From NCBI GenBank assembly GCA_951812305.1, contig CATOSB010000006.1, positions 165,276 through 229,275 on the forward strand: a DNA stretch of 64,000 nt, read 5' to 3'. Below are positions 8,882 to 16,725 of the stretch, in pieces (positions within the stretch are counted from its first letter, which is position 1; the number at the start of each line of letters is the position of its first letter). The translations under genes and the position numbers were made by a program. This DNA comes from an uncultured Paracoccaceae bacterium. Its GTDB lineage: Bacteria > Pseudomonadota > Alphaproteobacteria > Rhodobacterales > Rhodobacteraceae. A model generated the notes under the pieces. That model was not told the DNA's origin. It saw nothing but the letters and a program-made list of their open reading frames with translations, and did not search any database.

Positions 8882-10582
8882 ATGCCCAATCGCGCGCCTT
8901 TGTCGGATTTTCGGTTTCTGCTGGATCAGGTGGTCGGGTTTTCGCAAGTTGCGGCTACCGAGCGCTTTGCGGAGGCCGATGCGGAAACCGTGAATGCCGT
9001 GTTGGGCGAGGCCGGACGGCTGTGTGAAGAGGTGCTTTCGCCGTTGCAGCGCGCAGGCGATTTGCACCCGGCGGTTCTGGAAAACGGCGTGGTGCGCACG
9101 TCGCCGGGGTTCGGTGACGGGTATCGCGCGATTGCAGACGGGGGCTGGGTATCTACAAGTGCCGCACCTGAGTTCGGGGGGATGGGCCTGCCGCTGACGG
9201 TGACGACGGCGGTGAATGAGATGATGTCGGCGGCATGCCTGTCGCTGCAACTGAACCCGCTGATGACGCAAGGCCAGATCGAGGCGTTGGAACATCACGG
9301 CTCTGACGCGATCAAGACACTTTATCTGCCCAAGCTGACGAGCGGTCAGTGGAGCGGGACAATGAACCTGACCGAACCGCAGGCCGGCTCGGATCTGGGT
9401 GCGTTAAGCAGCAGGGCGACGGATAATGGCGACGGAACCTTTGCCGTTACTGGTCAGAAGATTTTCATTTCCTGGGGCGACAATGATTTCACCGAAAATG
9501 TCTGCCATCTGGTGCTGGCGCGCCTTCCGGATGGGGTGCTAGGGACGAAGGGCATTTCGTTGTTCATTGTGCCGAAATACATTCCCGACGGGAACGGTAA
9601 TCCTGGTGTCGCGAACAGTCTGAAAGTCGTGTCGCTGGAACACAAACTGGGGTTGCATGGCTCGCCCACAGCGGTGATGCAGTATGACGGTGCAACAGGC
9701 TGGCTTGTGGGCGAGGAGCATGGCGGCATGGCCGCGATGTTCACGATGATGAACAACGCGCGCCTTGGTGTCGGGGTGCAGGGGATTGGCGCGGCAGAGG
9801 GCGCATTACAGCAGGCGCTGGCGTTTGCTGGCGAACGTAAGCAAGGCAAGGCGCCATTGACCGGCACGATCATGGATCATGCCGATGTGCGCCGGATGCT
9901 GACGACGATGAAGGCGGAAGTGTTTGCGGCGCGGGCAATTGCGCTGTCGACCGCGGTGGCGATTGATATGAGCCATGCAACGGGCGGGGCCGAATGGCAG
10001 GCCCGCGCGGCGTTTCTGACGCCGATCACCAAAGCCTATGGTACAGAAACCGGGTGTCGTGTGACTGAAATGGGCGTGCAGGTGCATGGCGGCATGGGAT
10101 ATATCGAGGAGACCGGTGCGGCGCAGTTTTATCGCGACGTGCGGGTGACGGCGATTTATGAAGGGACGAACGGTATTCAGGGGATGGACCTTGTGGGCCG
10201 CAAGCTGATGGATGCCGGCGAGGCAGCGTTTCGGCTGCTGGATGAGATCGAGGCGAATGCCGAGGCTGCGCGGGGGGCGGAGCCGGAGTTGGCGCAAGCG
10301 GTTTGGGATGCCGCCGAGACGTTGCGGGAAACGACGGAGTGGATGCTGGACCACGAGATGAATGACCGGTTCGCCGGTGCTGTGCCTTATCTGATGGGGT
10401 TTGCGCGGGTGCTTGGCGGGCATTTTCATTTGCGGGCTGCAACGGGTGGCGGCGCGCGAAGGGCACTTGCTGCGTTCTTTGTCAAACGACTTTTACCGGA
10501 ACATATTGCGCTTTGCGCTCAGGCTCGGGCAGGGGCCGAGGGGCTTTATGCGCTTTCGCCGGAAGATCTGGTGGCTGGGTGA
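8882..10582 (+). CDS. Acyl-CoA dehydrogenase with C-terminal extension
   Basis: 566-aa FAD enzyme of fatty-acid or related acyl-CoA beta-oxidation. Typical blocks are MNLTEPQAGSDLG, GMGYIEETGAAQFYRDVRV and TAIYEGTNGIQGMDLVGRKL, in which the Glu of YEGTN is the likely catalytic base. After about residue 450 there is the extra helical domain seen in the long bacterial acyl-CoA dehydrogenases. The ATG at 8882 is chosen over an upstream in-frame start because GGAGAG precedes it at a good distance. The stop overlaps the start of the next ORF (TGATG), so the cluster is likely one operon. Confidence 0.93.
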   Translation: MPNRAPLSDFRFLLDQVVGFSQVAATERFAEADAETVNAVLGEAGRLCEEVLSPLQRAGDLHPAVLENGVVRTSPGFGDGYRAIADGGWVSTSAAPEFGGMGLPLTVTTAVNEMMSAACLSLQLNPLMTQGQIEALEHHGSDAIKTLYLPKLTSGQWSGTMNLTEPQAGSDLGALSSRATDNGDGTFAVTGQKIFISWGDNDFTENVCHLVLARLPDGVLGTKGISLFIVPKYIPDGNGNPGVANSLKVVSLEHKLGLHGSPTAVMQYDGATGWLVGEEHGGMAAMFTMMNNARLGVGVQGIGAAEGALQQALAFAGERKQGKAPLTGTIMDHADVRRMLTTMKAEVFAARAIALSTAVAIDMSHATGGAEWQARAAFLTPITKAYGTETGCRVTEMGVQVHGGMGYIEETGAAQFYRDVRVTAIYEGTNGIQGMDLVGRKLMDAGEAAFRLLDEIEANAEAARGAEPELAQAVWDAAETLRETTEWMLDHEMNDRFAGAVPYLMGFARVLGGHFHLRAATGGGARRALAAFFVKRLLPEHIALCAQARAGAEGLYALSPEDLVAG

Positions 10583-10809
10583 TGGCGGGACCGGAAGGCT
10601 TTGACTGGACCACGCGTAAGGGCGGTGAAGTAGTGATCACACATCGCGGGCGGCAGGCCACGACGCTGCGTGGCGACAAGGCTGCCGATTTTCTTCAGGA
10701 CATGGAGGCGCTGGATGGCGACGGGCAGCAGCACGAAATGGCGCGGCTGACCGGCAATTACCGGCGCGGAAACGAGCGCTTGGCCAAATCTCATCCTCGC
10801 AATGGCTGA
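10582..10809 (+). CDS. Small hypothetical protein between dehydrogenase and MBL hydrolase
   Basis: 75 aa, starting at ATG 10582, which shares its A with the TGA of the acyl-CoA dehydrogenase gene; its 3' end overlaps the next gene by 8 bases. Such tight coupling on both sides supports a real gene. The sequence (GFDWTTRKGGEVVITHRGR, later FLQDMEALDG and RLTGNYRRGNE) is basic, with no signal peptide or known domain. The position suggests a role with the dehydrogenase or the hydrolase, but none is known to me. Confidence 0.75.
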   Translation: MAGPEGFDWTTRKGGEVVITHRGRQATTLRGDKAADFLQDMEALDGDGQQHEMARLTGNYRRGNERLAKSHPRNG

Positions 10810-11839
10810 TGGATCGCGCCAAATCCGCTATCCTTGGGCGGAGCCGCCGGGTGAGGGGCAGGCGATAGAGGTCGCCGAGGGTATCCATTGGATGCGCCTT
10901 CCGCTGCCGATGAAACTGGATCACGTCAATGTCTATGCGCTGGACGACAGCGATGGCTGGACACTGGTTGATACCGGATTTGACTCCAAACGCAGCCGCA
11001 AGATCTGGCAGTCTTTGCTTGACGGGCCATTGGCGGGCAAACCTGTTGCCCGGGTGCTGGTCACGCACCATCACCCGGATCATGTTGGTCTGGCGGGATG
11101 GTTTCAAAGTGAACATGGCGCGGAGCTGGTGACGACGCGCACCGCGTGGCTGATGGCGCGGATGCTGACGCTGGATGTGCATGACGTACCGGTGCGCGAG
11201 AATCTCGATTTCTGGCGCGGCGCGGGAATGCGCGCAGATTTGCTGAAGCAACGCGCCGAAGAGCGGCCGTTCAACTTCGCTGATGTGGTCGCGCCGATGC
11301 CGCTGGGATTTACGCGGATCAAAGAGGGTGACGTGTTTCGCGCTGGTGGCCGGGATTGGGATGTGCGCATTGGAAACGGGCACGCGCCGGAACATGCAAC
11401 GCTTTGGTCCGGCGATCTGGTGATTGGTGGTGACCAGTTATTGCCATCGATTTCACCGAATCTGGGCGTCTATGCGACAGAACCCGGTGCCGACCCCGTC
11501 GGCGAGTGGATGGAGACCTGTGAACGGCTTTCCGCGTTTGCCACCGAGGCGCAGCTGGTGCTGCCCGGGCATAAATTGCCGTTCACGGGGTTGCCGATGC
11601 GGATGCGCCAGAAGATCGAGAACCATCACGGCGCACTGGCCCGGTTGCGGGAGTTTCTGACTGAGCCGAGAGTGGCTACTGACTGCTTCCAGCCGCTTTT
11701 TATGCGGTCGATTGGGGATGGGGAATATGGGTTGGCGCTGGTTGAGGCGGTGGCGCATCTGAACCATTTGGAATTGCTGGGCGAAGTGACGAAAGAGATG
11801 GGGAAAGACGGTGCTTGGCTTTGGCGACTCGACGGTTAA
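10802..11839 (+). CDS. MBL-fold metallo-hydrolase
   Basis: 345 aa with the metallo-beta-lactamase zinc motif HHHPDH at residues 89-94 (ligands H89, H91, D93, H94). VNVYALDDSDGWTLVDTGF precedes it, and GHAPEH, GGDQLLP and VLPGHKLPF supply the later ligands. Hydrolases of this kind cleave thioester or ester substrates; linkage to an acyl-CoA dehydrogenase makes an acyl-CoA or related thioester plausible, which is inference. It overlaps the small ORF by 8 bases. An IS630 begins immediately after its TAA stop, so any native terminator has been displaced. Confidence 0.9.
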   Translation: MADGSRQIRYPWAEPPGEGQAIEVAEGIHWMRLPLPMKLDHVNVYALDDSDGWTLVDTGFDSKRSRKIWQSLLDGPLAGKPVARVLVTHHHPDHVGLAGWFQSEHGAELVTTRTAWLMARMLTLDVHDVPVRENLDFWRGAGMRADLLKQRAEERPFNFADVVAPMPLGFTRIKEGDVFRAGGRDWDVRIGNGHAPEHATLWSGDLVIGGDQLLPSISPNLGVYATEPGADPVGEWMETCERLSAFATEAQLVLPGHKLPFTGLPMRMRQKIENHHGALARLREFLTEPRVATDCFQPLFMRSIGDGEYGLALVEAVAHLNHLELLGEVTKEMGKDGAWLWRLDG

Positions 11840-11848
11840 TACCAAGGG

Positions 11849-12391
11849 TTATTCAATCTGACCGACTTTCGCCCAGTTGCGGCTTGCGATGGATGTGATG
11901 GTTTGCGGTCTTGCGATGAGGTTGTTCCAGGCCTCGCACCCCGCGTCGAGAATCGCGTCATATGTGTCGAACGTCCGGTTTGCGAGCCATGTCTGGCGGA
12001 GATATTGCCAAATGTTTTCGGTTGGATTCAGCTCTGGTGATTTGGGCGGCAGAAACATGAGCGACAGGTTTTGCGGGATTTCCAGAGCGGATGTCGTGTG
12101 CCAGCCGGCTTGGTCCATGAGGATGACGGCGTGGGCGCCATCGGAGACAATTTTGCTGATTTCTTCCAGGTGGCGCTGCATCGCATAGGTGTCGGCTGCT
12201 GGCATCATGATCGCCGCGCCGGTGCCGCGTTCGGGGCAGATGGCGCCAAAAAGATACGCATTTTGGTAACGCTGATCGGCGGGCTGGCGGGGCCGTGTGC
12301 CCTTGCGTGCCCACTGGCGGACGCGGGTGTTCTTCTGACCGAGACGCATCTCGTCCTGGAACCAGATTTCGACGGGTTTGTCCGGCGGCAC
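11849..12391 (-). CDS. IS630 transposase, second frame (DDE catalytic part)
   Basis: 180 aa from a GTG at 12391, more likely expressed by -1 frameshifting from the first frame than from its own start. FQDEMRLGQKNTRVRQWARKG holds the first catalytic Asp, VILMDQAGWHT the second, and LPPKSPELNPTENIWQYLR the closing Glu, the DDE triad of the IS630/Tc1/mariner group. No stop or deletion interrupts it, so the element may be active. Confidence 0.9.
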   Translation of the reverse strand: MPPDKPVEIWFQDEMRLGQKNTRVRQWARKGTRPRQPADQRYQNAYLFGAICPERGTGAAIMMPAADTYAMQRHLEEISKIVSDGAHAVILMDQAGWHTTSALEIPQNLSLMFLPPKSPELNPTENIWQYLRQTWLANRTFDTYDAILDAGCEAWNNLIARPQTITSIASRNWAKVGQIE

Positions 12392-12408
12392 CCCCTGAAG
12401 CGTCTCCT

Positions 12409-12918
12409 TCAGATTGTCGCCGAAGTTTTTTTGAAATCCTCAATGACCTGCACGTCCTGCCCCGGGTGCTGAGGGCGTGCGCTGATGTGGGAAAAGCCCA
12501 GATTGTGCAGAATCTGCCCCACATGGCGCTCGTGATAGTCGACGCCAAAACGCGCCTTGATCACATTCTTCAAATCGACCCGCCGCCAGCGGACGACACC
12601 GTCCTTTTCAGGATCAGGACCGGTCTCGACAAGAGCCGCCAGTTCATCCAGTTGCGCATTGTCAAGGCGGGATCGCGAGCCTCCTCGCTGCCGATCCAGC
12701 AGCCCCGCTGGACCATCAGCGTTGAAACGGAGCACCCAGTCCCTGAGCGTTTGCCGGTCCATCCCGCCAATGCGGGCCGCAGCCCCACGCGACATGCCAT
12801 CGGCGATAGCGGCAAGCGACAAAAGCCGTCGGCTCTGCCGGGCATCAGAACTCTCTGCGGCAAGCTTGCGCAGATCATTGGCGGTAAAATCGGCTCGCAT
12901 CGGTATCCTGGCTGGCAT
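12409..12918 (-). CDS. IS630 transposase, first frame (DNA-binding part)
   Basis: About 169 aa beginning MPARIPMRADFTANDL, preceded by AAGGAGA, a good ribosome site; the frame is open 10 codons more upstream. The helix-turn-helix region (MSRGAAARIGGMDRQTLRDW) and the HVGQILHNLGFSHI block are typical of IS630. The frame ends soon after a run of seven A (12426-12432 on this strand). A -1 slip there would join it to the second frame to make a full transposase, as in other IS630 elements. Confidence 0.88.
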   Translation of the reverse strand: MPARIPMRADFTANDLRKLAAESSDARQSRRLLSLAAIADGMSRGAAARIGGMDRQTLRDWVLRFNADGPAGLLDRQRGGSRSRLDNAQLDELAALVETGPDPEKDGVVRWRRVDLKNVIKARFGVDYHERHVGQILHNLGFSHISARPQHPGQDVQVIEDFKKTSATI

Positions 12919-13047
12919 CGGTGGTCTCCTTTGCCAATCTTGAATCACCTCAGCACCTCAGGCGGTACCCAAAATCCATAGCTGAGTCATTTTGAAGCAC
13001 CCTTGGTATAAGGCCATTCGGGTGTTGACGAAATCTGGTCTGGTAAT

Positions 13048-13252
13048 GGCCTGAAGCGGACATTGCACGTTTGCGCCCCTCGCGCGGAATCAAGCCGTAG
13101 GCGCCGCGCGATCGCCTGCCCGTCCCGGCGGGCTGGCGATTTGGTGAGGCTGGGTGCAAGCCGTTGAACATGCACGGACTTGGCTGGGATAAACAGGCCA
13201 ACTGCAAGGTCGCATCGCCACCCCACGGGCAGGCAACCGCGCGTCGAGTCAC
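13048..13252 (+). repeat. Intergenic repeat R3 (full length)
   Basis: Occupies half of the gap between the IS630 and rpmI. The outer block GGCCTGAAGCGGACATTG and GCGGAATCAAGCC is followed by a hairpin (ATCGCC, T, GCCCG / CGGGC, T, GGCGAT with a six-base loop) and the closing block CACCCCACGGGCAGGC. It matches R4 and the complement of R2. The remaining bases 13253-13357 show no gene and lead into the rpmI promoter. Confidence 0.85.
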
Positions 13253-13357
13253 CAGTTATGGAAAGTCCGCTTAAGGCTAACAGCCGCCAGTACCAGGGAA
13301 GTCCTGATTGGCTTGGAAACAGCCCGGCAATTGGCCAATGCAATACACACTTTTCTC

Positions 13358-13386
13358 TTGATCGCAGGCCGGCACCGCCCTATACG
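13358..13386 (+). promoter_or_regulatory. Likely sigma-70 promoter of rpmI-rplT
   Basis: TTGATC (13358-13363), a 17-base spacer and TATACG (13381-13386) make a good -35/-10 pair, 76 bases upstream of the rpmI start. The leader between may carry translational control, as is usual for L20-regulated operons, but I do not recognise a specific structure. Confidence 0.6.
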
Positions 13387-13462
13387 GCACGTCTGCAAAC
13401 GACGTGGCCGGTGAAAGGGCATACCGAGTCGCGTCTTCGACCACCCTGAAGAGGAGATGGAA

Positions 13463-13663
13463 ATGCCTAAGATGAAGACCAAGTCGAGCGCCAAGAAGCG
13501 CTTTAAAGTGACGGCCTCTGGCCGCGTTCTTAGTGCCCAGGCGGGCAAACGCCACGGTATGATCAAACGCAGCAACAAGTTCATCCGCAACGCGCGTGGC
13601 ACCACCACGCTTTCTGCCCCTGACGAGAAAACCGTCAAGGGCTACATGCCATACGCGCGCTAG
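13463..13663 (+). CDS. rpmI: 50S ribosomal protein L35
   Basis: 66 aa, [20 protein letters not shown] at the start, the conserved L35 N-terminus, very basic and of full length. The ATG at 13463 is chosen over one two codons earlier because family members begin MPKMKTK; AGGAGA lies just upstream. Component of the large ribosomal subunit. rplT follows after 13 bases in the same operon. Confidence 0.97.
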   Translation: MPKMKTKSSAKKRFKVTASGRVLSAQAGKRHGMIKRSNKFIRNARGTTTLSAPDEKTVKGYMPYAR

Positions 13664-13676
13664 GGGGACCTGAAAG

Positions 13677-14039
13677 ATGTCACGCACCAAAGGCGGCACA
13701 GTCGCCCACGCACGTCACCGCAAGATCGTCAAAGCCGCCAAAGGTTATTACGGCGCGCGGTCCCGCAATTTCAAAACCGCAACGCAGGCCGTCGACAAGG
13801 CGAACCAGTATGCGACGCGTGACCGCAAGGCCCGCAAGCGCAGCTTCCGCGCGCTGTGGATCCAGCGGATCAACGCCGCGGTGCGCAGCCACGACGAGGC
13901 GCTAACCTATAGCCGTTTCATCAACGGCCTGACGCTGGCAGGGATCGAGGTCGATCGTAAGGTTCTGGCCGATCTGGCCGTGAATGAGCCCGATGCTTTC
14001 GGCGCGATTGTGGCCAAGGCGCAGGCTGCGCTTGGCTAG
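13677..14039 (+). CDS. rplT: 50S ribosomal protein L20
   Basis: 120 aa beginning [16 protein letters not shown], with the conserved [15 protein letters not shown] and [20 protein letters not shown] blocks. L20 binds 23S rRNA early in 50S assembly and in many bacteria represses its own operon. Its TAG stop is part of the 6-bp target duplication of an IS982 inserted directly behind it, so the gene is intact but separated from its terminator. Confidence 0.97.
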   Translation: MSRTKGGTVAHARHRKIVKAAKGYYGARSRNFKTATQAVDKANQYATRDRKARKRSFRALWIQRINAAVRSHDEALTYSRFINGLTLAGIEVDRKVLADLAVNEPDAFGAIVAKAQAALG

Positions 14040-14062
14040 ATTACCTGAGTTCTGGATAAGCG

Positions 14063-14956
14063 CTATATCTGGTATTCGACCTGCCTGATTGTTTCCGGCA
14101 CGGTTATGGGTCCCATTTTAACTTTGGTTTTCCCGAGCATATAGGCTGCGACACACGAGATGAGGTGTACGAATGCGTTGGCAGGCGATCTGTGTCGAGT
14201 GTGTTCCAGTCCCATGCTGGTTTTCAACTTATCGAACAGAGTTTCGATGATGAACCGCCTTCGCAACAGGATTTTGTTCAGGATTGGCAGGAGATAGTTT
14301 TTCATGTTGCGGCGAATGCCGGTGACGAGGTGGAGCCCACGCTGCCAGAGCCGTTGGAAGAGGGATTTGGAGATATAGCCCTTATCAGCAAATATTTTGC
14401 CTTCGAGGCCCGCGATCATGGCTTCAAACGGCTTTCGATCATCGACATTACCTGCCGTGATTTTGACGGCCATGATCTCCCCCTTGTTGTTGATGATTAG
14501 ATGCAGTTTGAAGCCAAAGAACCAGCCCATTGTGCTGCGACCGCGCTTTGCCAGCCCCTTGAAGACCTTGTTTCGATTAATGCGGGCATTGTGGCAGACC
14601 GCGAGCTTAGTGCTGTCGGCAAAATAGACGCCGGTTTTTTCACCGCTGAAGCAGTGCAGCAGTATGCAAAACGGCACCATTAATCTTGGCATGAGGCTGA
14701 CAAACCGACCATAGCTCGGGAGGTTGCCAAAGCAGTCACGGTATTTCTGCTCAACGCCATAAATCCAATAATGTTTGAAGTCCTTGAACGGCGACAAGTG
14801 AAACAAGACCATGATGAACAGGCTCTCCCCCAGGGTCAGCTTGCCGGAGCGAAGCCTCTGACGACCCGAGGGGATCAACCGGTGGCGCTCCCAGTCCTCG
14901 TAGGTTTTTGCAAAATCATCGAGACAGACAAAAAGTGCGGTGTTAGTGATCGACAT
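14063..14956 (-). CDS. IS982-family transposase
   Basis: 297 aa from the ATG at 14956 ([15 protein letters not shown]); an in-frame ATG at 14998 would add 14 residues. Acidic residues in [22 protein letters not shown] and [16 protein letters not shown] fit the DDE triad of IS982 transposases. The frame is uninterrupted. It differs from copy 2 by a Ser/Ala change in RLRSGKL. It diverges from the passenger gene, so the two may share a central promoter region. Confidence 0.9.
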   Translation of the reverse strand: MSITNTALFVCLDDFAKTYEDWERHRLIPSGRQRLRSGKLTLGESLFIMVLFHLSPFKDFKHYWIYGVEQKYRDCFGNLPSYGRFVSLMPRLMVPFCILLHCFSGEKTGVYFADSTKLAVCHNARINRNKVFKGLAKRGRSTMGWFFGFKLHLIINNKGEIMAVKITAGNVDDRKPFEAMIAGLEGKIFADKGYISKSLFQRLWQRGLHLVTGIRRNMKNYLLPILNKILLRRRFIIETLFDKLKTSMGLEHTRHRSPANAFVHLISCVAAYMLGKTKVKMGPITVPETIRQVEYQI

Positions 14957-15084
14957 GAGTGGCGGTCCATATTGTGTCGCTTTTGAACCTTGAATCATGG
15001 GGCAACGTACCTGGAAACCCCTCTCACCCCATACTAATCACGGGGGCATTCAGGCTGGTCAACACGGGGCAAAAGGTGCGCGCC

Positions 15085-15525
15085 ATGGAGAACAACTTCC
15101 CAATCAACGAAGATCTCGCTTATGAGAAGATCCGGGACCTCATGTTCGACATGATGGAAGAGGACCCCAACCGTTTCTACGCCCTCACGGATAAGCTCAA
15201 TGAACTGGCTGCGCTCCCTAAAAGAACCATGACACTTGTGCTCGATCTGATGGCTGCCACTCCCTTTCAGGTGATCATCCCGAAACACGTACGGAAAAAT
15301 GACCCTGATACATTCAAAGCAGATCACGAAACCGTTTCAAATGTTCTATTTCTTGGAGAGTTTGGCGGAATTGCCGTTGAACTGGAGCCAAATGAGGCTT
15401 TGAGAGAACCGAGGATCATTTCCATAACAATGGTGGAAATCCCTCATCGCAACCCTCTGCGAAAAAGGGTCAACGAGTATCGTAAAAAACGAATCAAAAA
15501 ACTACGAAAAAATTCTGTCGAGTAG
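15085..15525 (+). CDS. Passenger protein of the IS982 element, function unknown
   Basis: 146 aa from the ATG at 15085 (MENNFPINEDLAYEKIRDLM). The first third is acidic and helical (MFDMMEEDPNRFYALTDKL). The middle has a hydrophobic helix MTLVLDLMAATPF and a possible beta part (NVLFLGEFGGIAVELEP, IISITMVEIPH). The tail is strongly basic (RKKRIKKLRKNSVE). There is no signal peptide, no membrane segment and no domain I recognise. The same gene lies inside the second IS982 copy. A role in regulating transposition, or as independent cargo, is possible; neither is shown. Confidence 0.8.
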   Translation: MENNFPINEDLAYEKIRDLMFDMMEEDPNRFYALTDKLNELAALPKRTMTLVLDLMAATPFQVIIPKHVRKNDPDTFKADHETVSNVLFLGEFGGIAVELEPNEALREPRIISITMVEIPHRNPLRKRVNEYRKKRIKKLRKNSVE

Positions 15526-15593
15526 TGCACTGGTGACGCCAACGTCTTATCCAGAATCGGGGTTAGATTGCGGCCTCTGCGTCGAACAGCCAG

Positions 15594-15622
15594 AACGCGC
15601 CCGGTCGGGGCGCGTTTTTTTT
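15594..15622 (+). terminator. Rho-independent terminator, probably of rpmI-rplT
   Basis: Stem AACGCGCCC (15594-15602), five-base loop, GGGCGCGTT (15608-15616), followed by a run of T to 15622. It sits 25 bases after the right duplication of the IS982 element, so it was originally just behind rplT and has been pushed 1.5 kb away. Confidence 0.85.
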
Positions 15623-15685
15623 GTGAAAATTTGTGGCAGATAATCTAATATGATGCGGTGAGCCCAACGTTATTTGGAGAGTCCC

Positions 15686-15982
15686 ATGAAAACACTTTTT
15701 GTCTCTACCACGATGTGCCTTGCTGTTGCCGCGAGCTCTGCTTCGGCATTCGACCAAGCAACGCTGACCGCGCTGAAAGCATGTCACGACTTTGTCTGGA
15801 CCGAAATTCCCCCATATTCGGATCTGCCCAACGCGGCGATCTCGGCCTACCCGTACAGTTCGGATGGGGATAGCGTTACCACTGTCTGGCACGTTCGTTG
15901 GGATGACCCAGAAGTTAAATCGGCAGGTATTTGTGAGGTAGTAGGGGGCAAAGTCGAGCGTGTCGAAGACTATACAAAATAA
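15686..15982 (+). CDS. Small secreted protein, function unknown
   Basis: 98 aa. MKTLFVSTTMCLAVAASSASAF is a clear signal peptide; the mature part of about 75 residues has two Cys (LKACHDFVW and AGICEVVGG) that could form a disulfide, and is rich in Trp and acidic residues. The ATG at 15686 is chosen because it starts the signal peptide; an in-frame ATG 4 codons upstream is less suitable. A decayed second copy follows at once. Confidence 0.7.
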   Translation: MKTLFVSTTMCLAVAASSASAFDQATLTALKACHDFVWTEIPPYSDLPNAAISAYPYSSDGDSVTTVWHVRWDDPEVKSAGICEVVGGKVERVEDYTK

Positions 15983-15998
15983 GCAGCGATAATAGTTC

Positions 15999-16291
15999 GT
16001 GTCGCCGATCATATATCGTGCGATGTACAATGTGAACCGGGTCGGCAACGCTTTTGCGTTTGACAGCGTTACTGTTGATGCATTGAAGGCCTGCCACGAA
16101 TATGTCTGGTTTGAAGTTCCGACGTTCAAAGATCTTTGGAATGCTGCAGTCAGCGTCTATCCCCTTTCTGCAGATGGAAGCCAGCGCACGGTTAACTGGA
16201 ATGTGAATTGGGACAGTCTGGTTATCCGTGCAGTCGCAACCTGTTCAACCGTGGACGTGAAAAAATCCGATGCATAGATTACACCGGATAA
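15999..16291 (+). pseudogene. Degenerate paralogue of the preceding secreted protein
   Basis: The segment FDSVTVDALKACHEYVWFEVP...WNAAVSVYPLSADG aligns with the preceding protein (FDQATLTALKACHDFVW, NAAISAYPYSSDG). No proper signal peptide start is left; only NAFAFD at the expected cleavage site remains. Near 16250 the frame shifts: a single added base would continue as GREKIRCIDYTG and end at TAA 16289-16291, matching the GGKVERVEDYTK end of the intact copy. It is therefore a decaying tandem duplicate. Confidence 0.65.
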
Positions 16292-16725
16292 TCCACGAAA
16301 CACGCCGTTGGCAGGATAACTGCCAGCGTGATAAAATACTGGAGAGCCCATGATATCGTTTTTGCGTCATAACACCGTGGCCACCGCGCTGATCTGTGTC
16401 GTCGGCTATTTTCTGGTATTTGCCAGACCCGCATTTTTCTCGGATGAACGGTTTGGCAACGGGCGTGGCATCGACACGGTTTTGGACGCCGCCGGACAGT
16501 TCTGGTTTGAAGTTGGTCTGGTTGTCTCGTTGTTTCTAATCATCGCGGTGCTGCGGTGGTGGCGCCAGATTGCATTGCCGGGAAGTTACAACAAGGGAAC
16601 CTGGATCTTTCTGATCCCACCCTTGTTGTTTACGACGTCATTACTGGTGCTTGGACTGCTGTCGCATTTCAGCGGGCCTTCTGAGCCGCTGGACAGTGAA
16701 TATGTTCGGGTCCTGCCAGTATTGT

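Larger units (their letters stand above)
11840..13008 (-). mobile_element. IS630-family element, copy 1
   Basis: 1169 bp including the TA at each end. The ends read TACCAAGGGTTATTCAA on the left and, as reverse complement of the right, TACCAAGGGTGCTTCAA: imperfect inverted repeats bounded by TA, the target duplicated by IS630 elements. Two transposase frames run on the minus strand. The same 1169-bp element occurs in the opposite direction at 24419-25587. It lies directly behind the MBL hydrolase stop. Confidence 0.93.
14043..15563. mobile_element. IS982-family element carrying a passenger gene, copy 1
   Basis: 1521 bp. The ends are ACCTGAGTTCTGGATAAG and, reverse-complemented from the right, ACCCCGATTCTGGATAAG. 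The element is flanked by a perfect 6-bp direct repeat TAGATT (14037-14042 and 15564-15569). It contains a minus-strand transposase and a plus-strand 146-aa gene that diverge from the element's centre. The copy at 51914-53434 has the same length and gene pair, which shows that the second gene is part of the mobile unit. Confidence 0.93.

Noticed and set aside
8089..9027. A 312-aa frame opposite sua5
   Set aside because: Gly-rich shadow of a real, conserved gene on the other strand.
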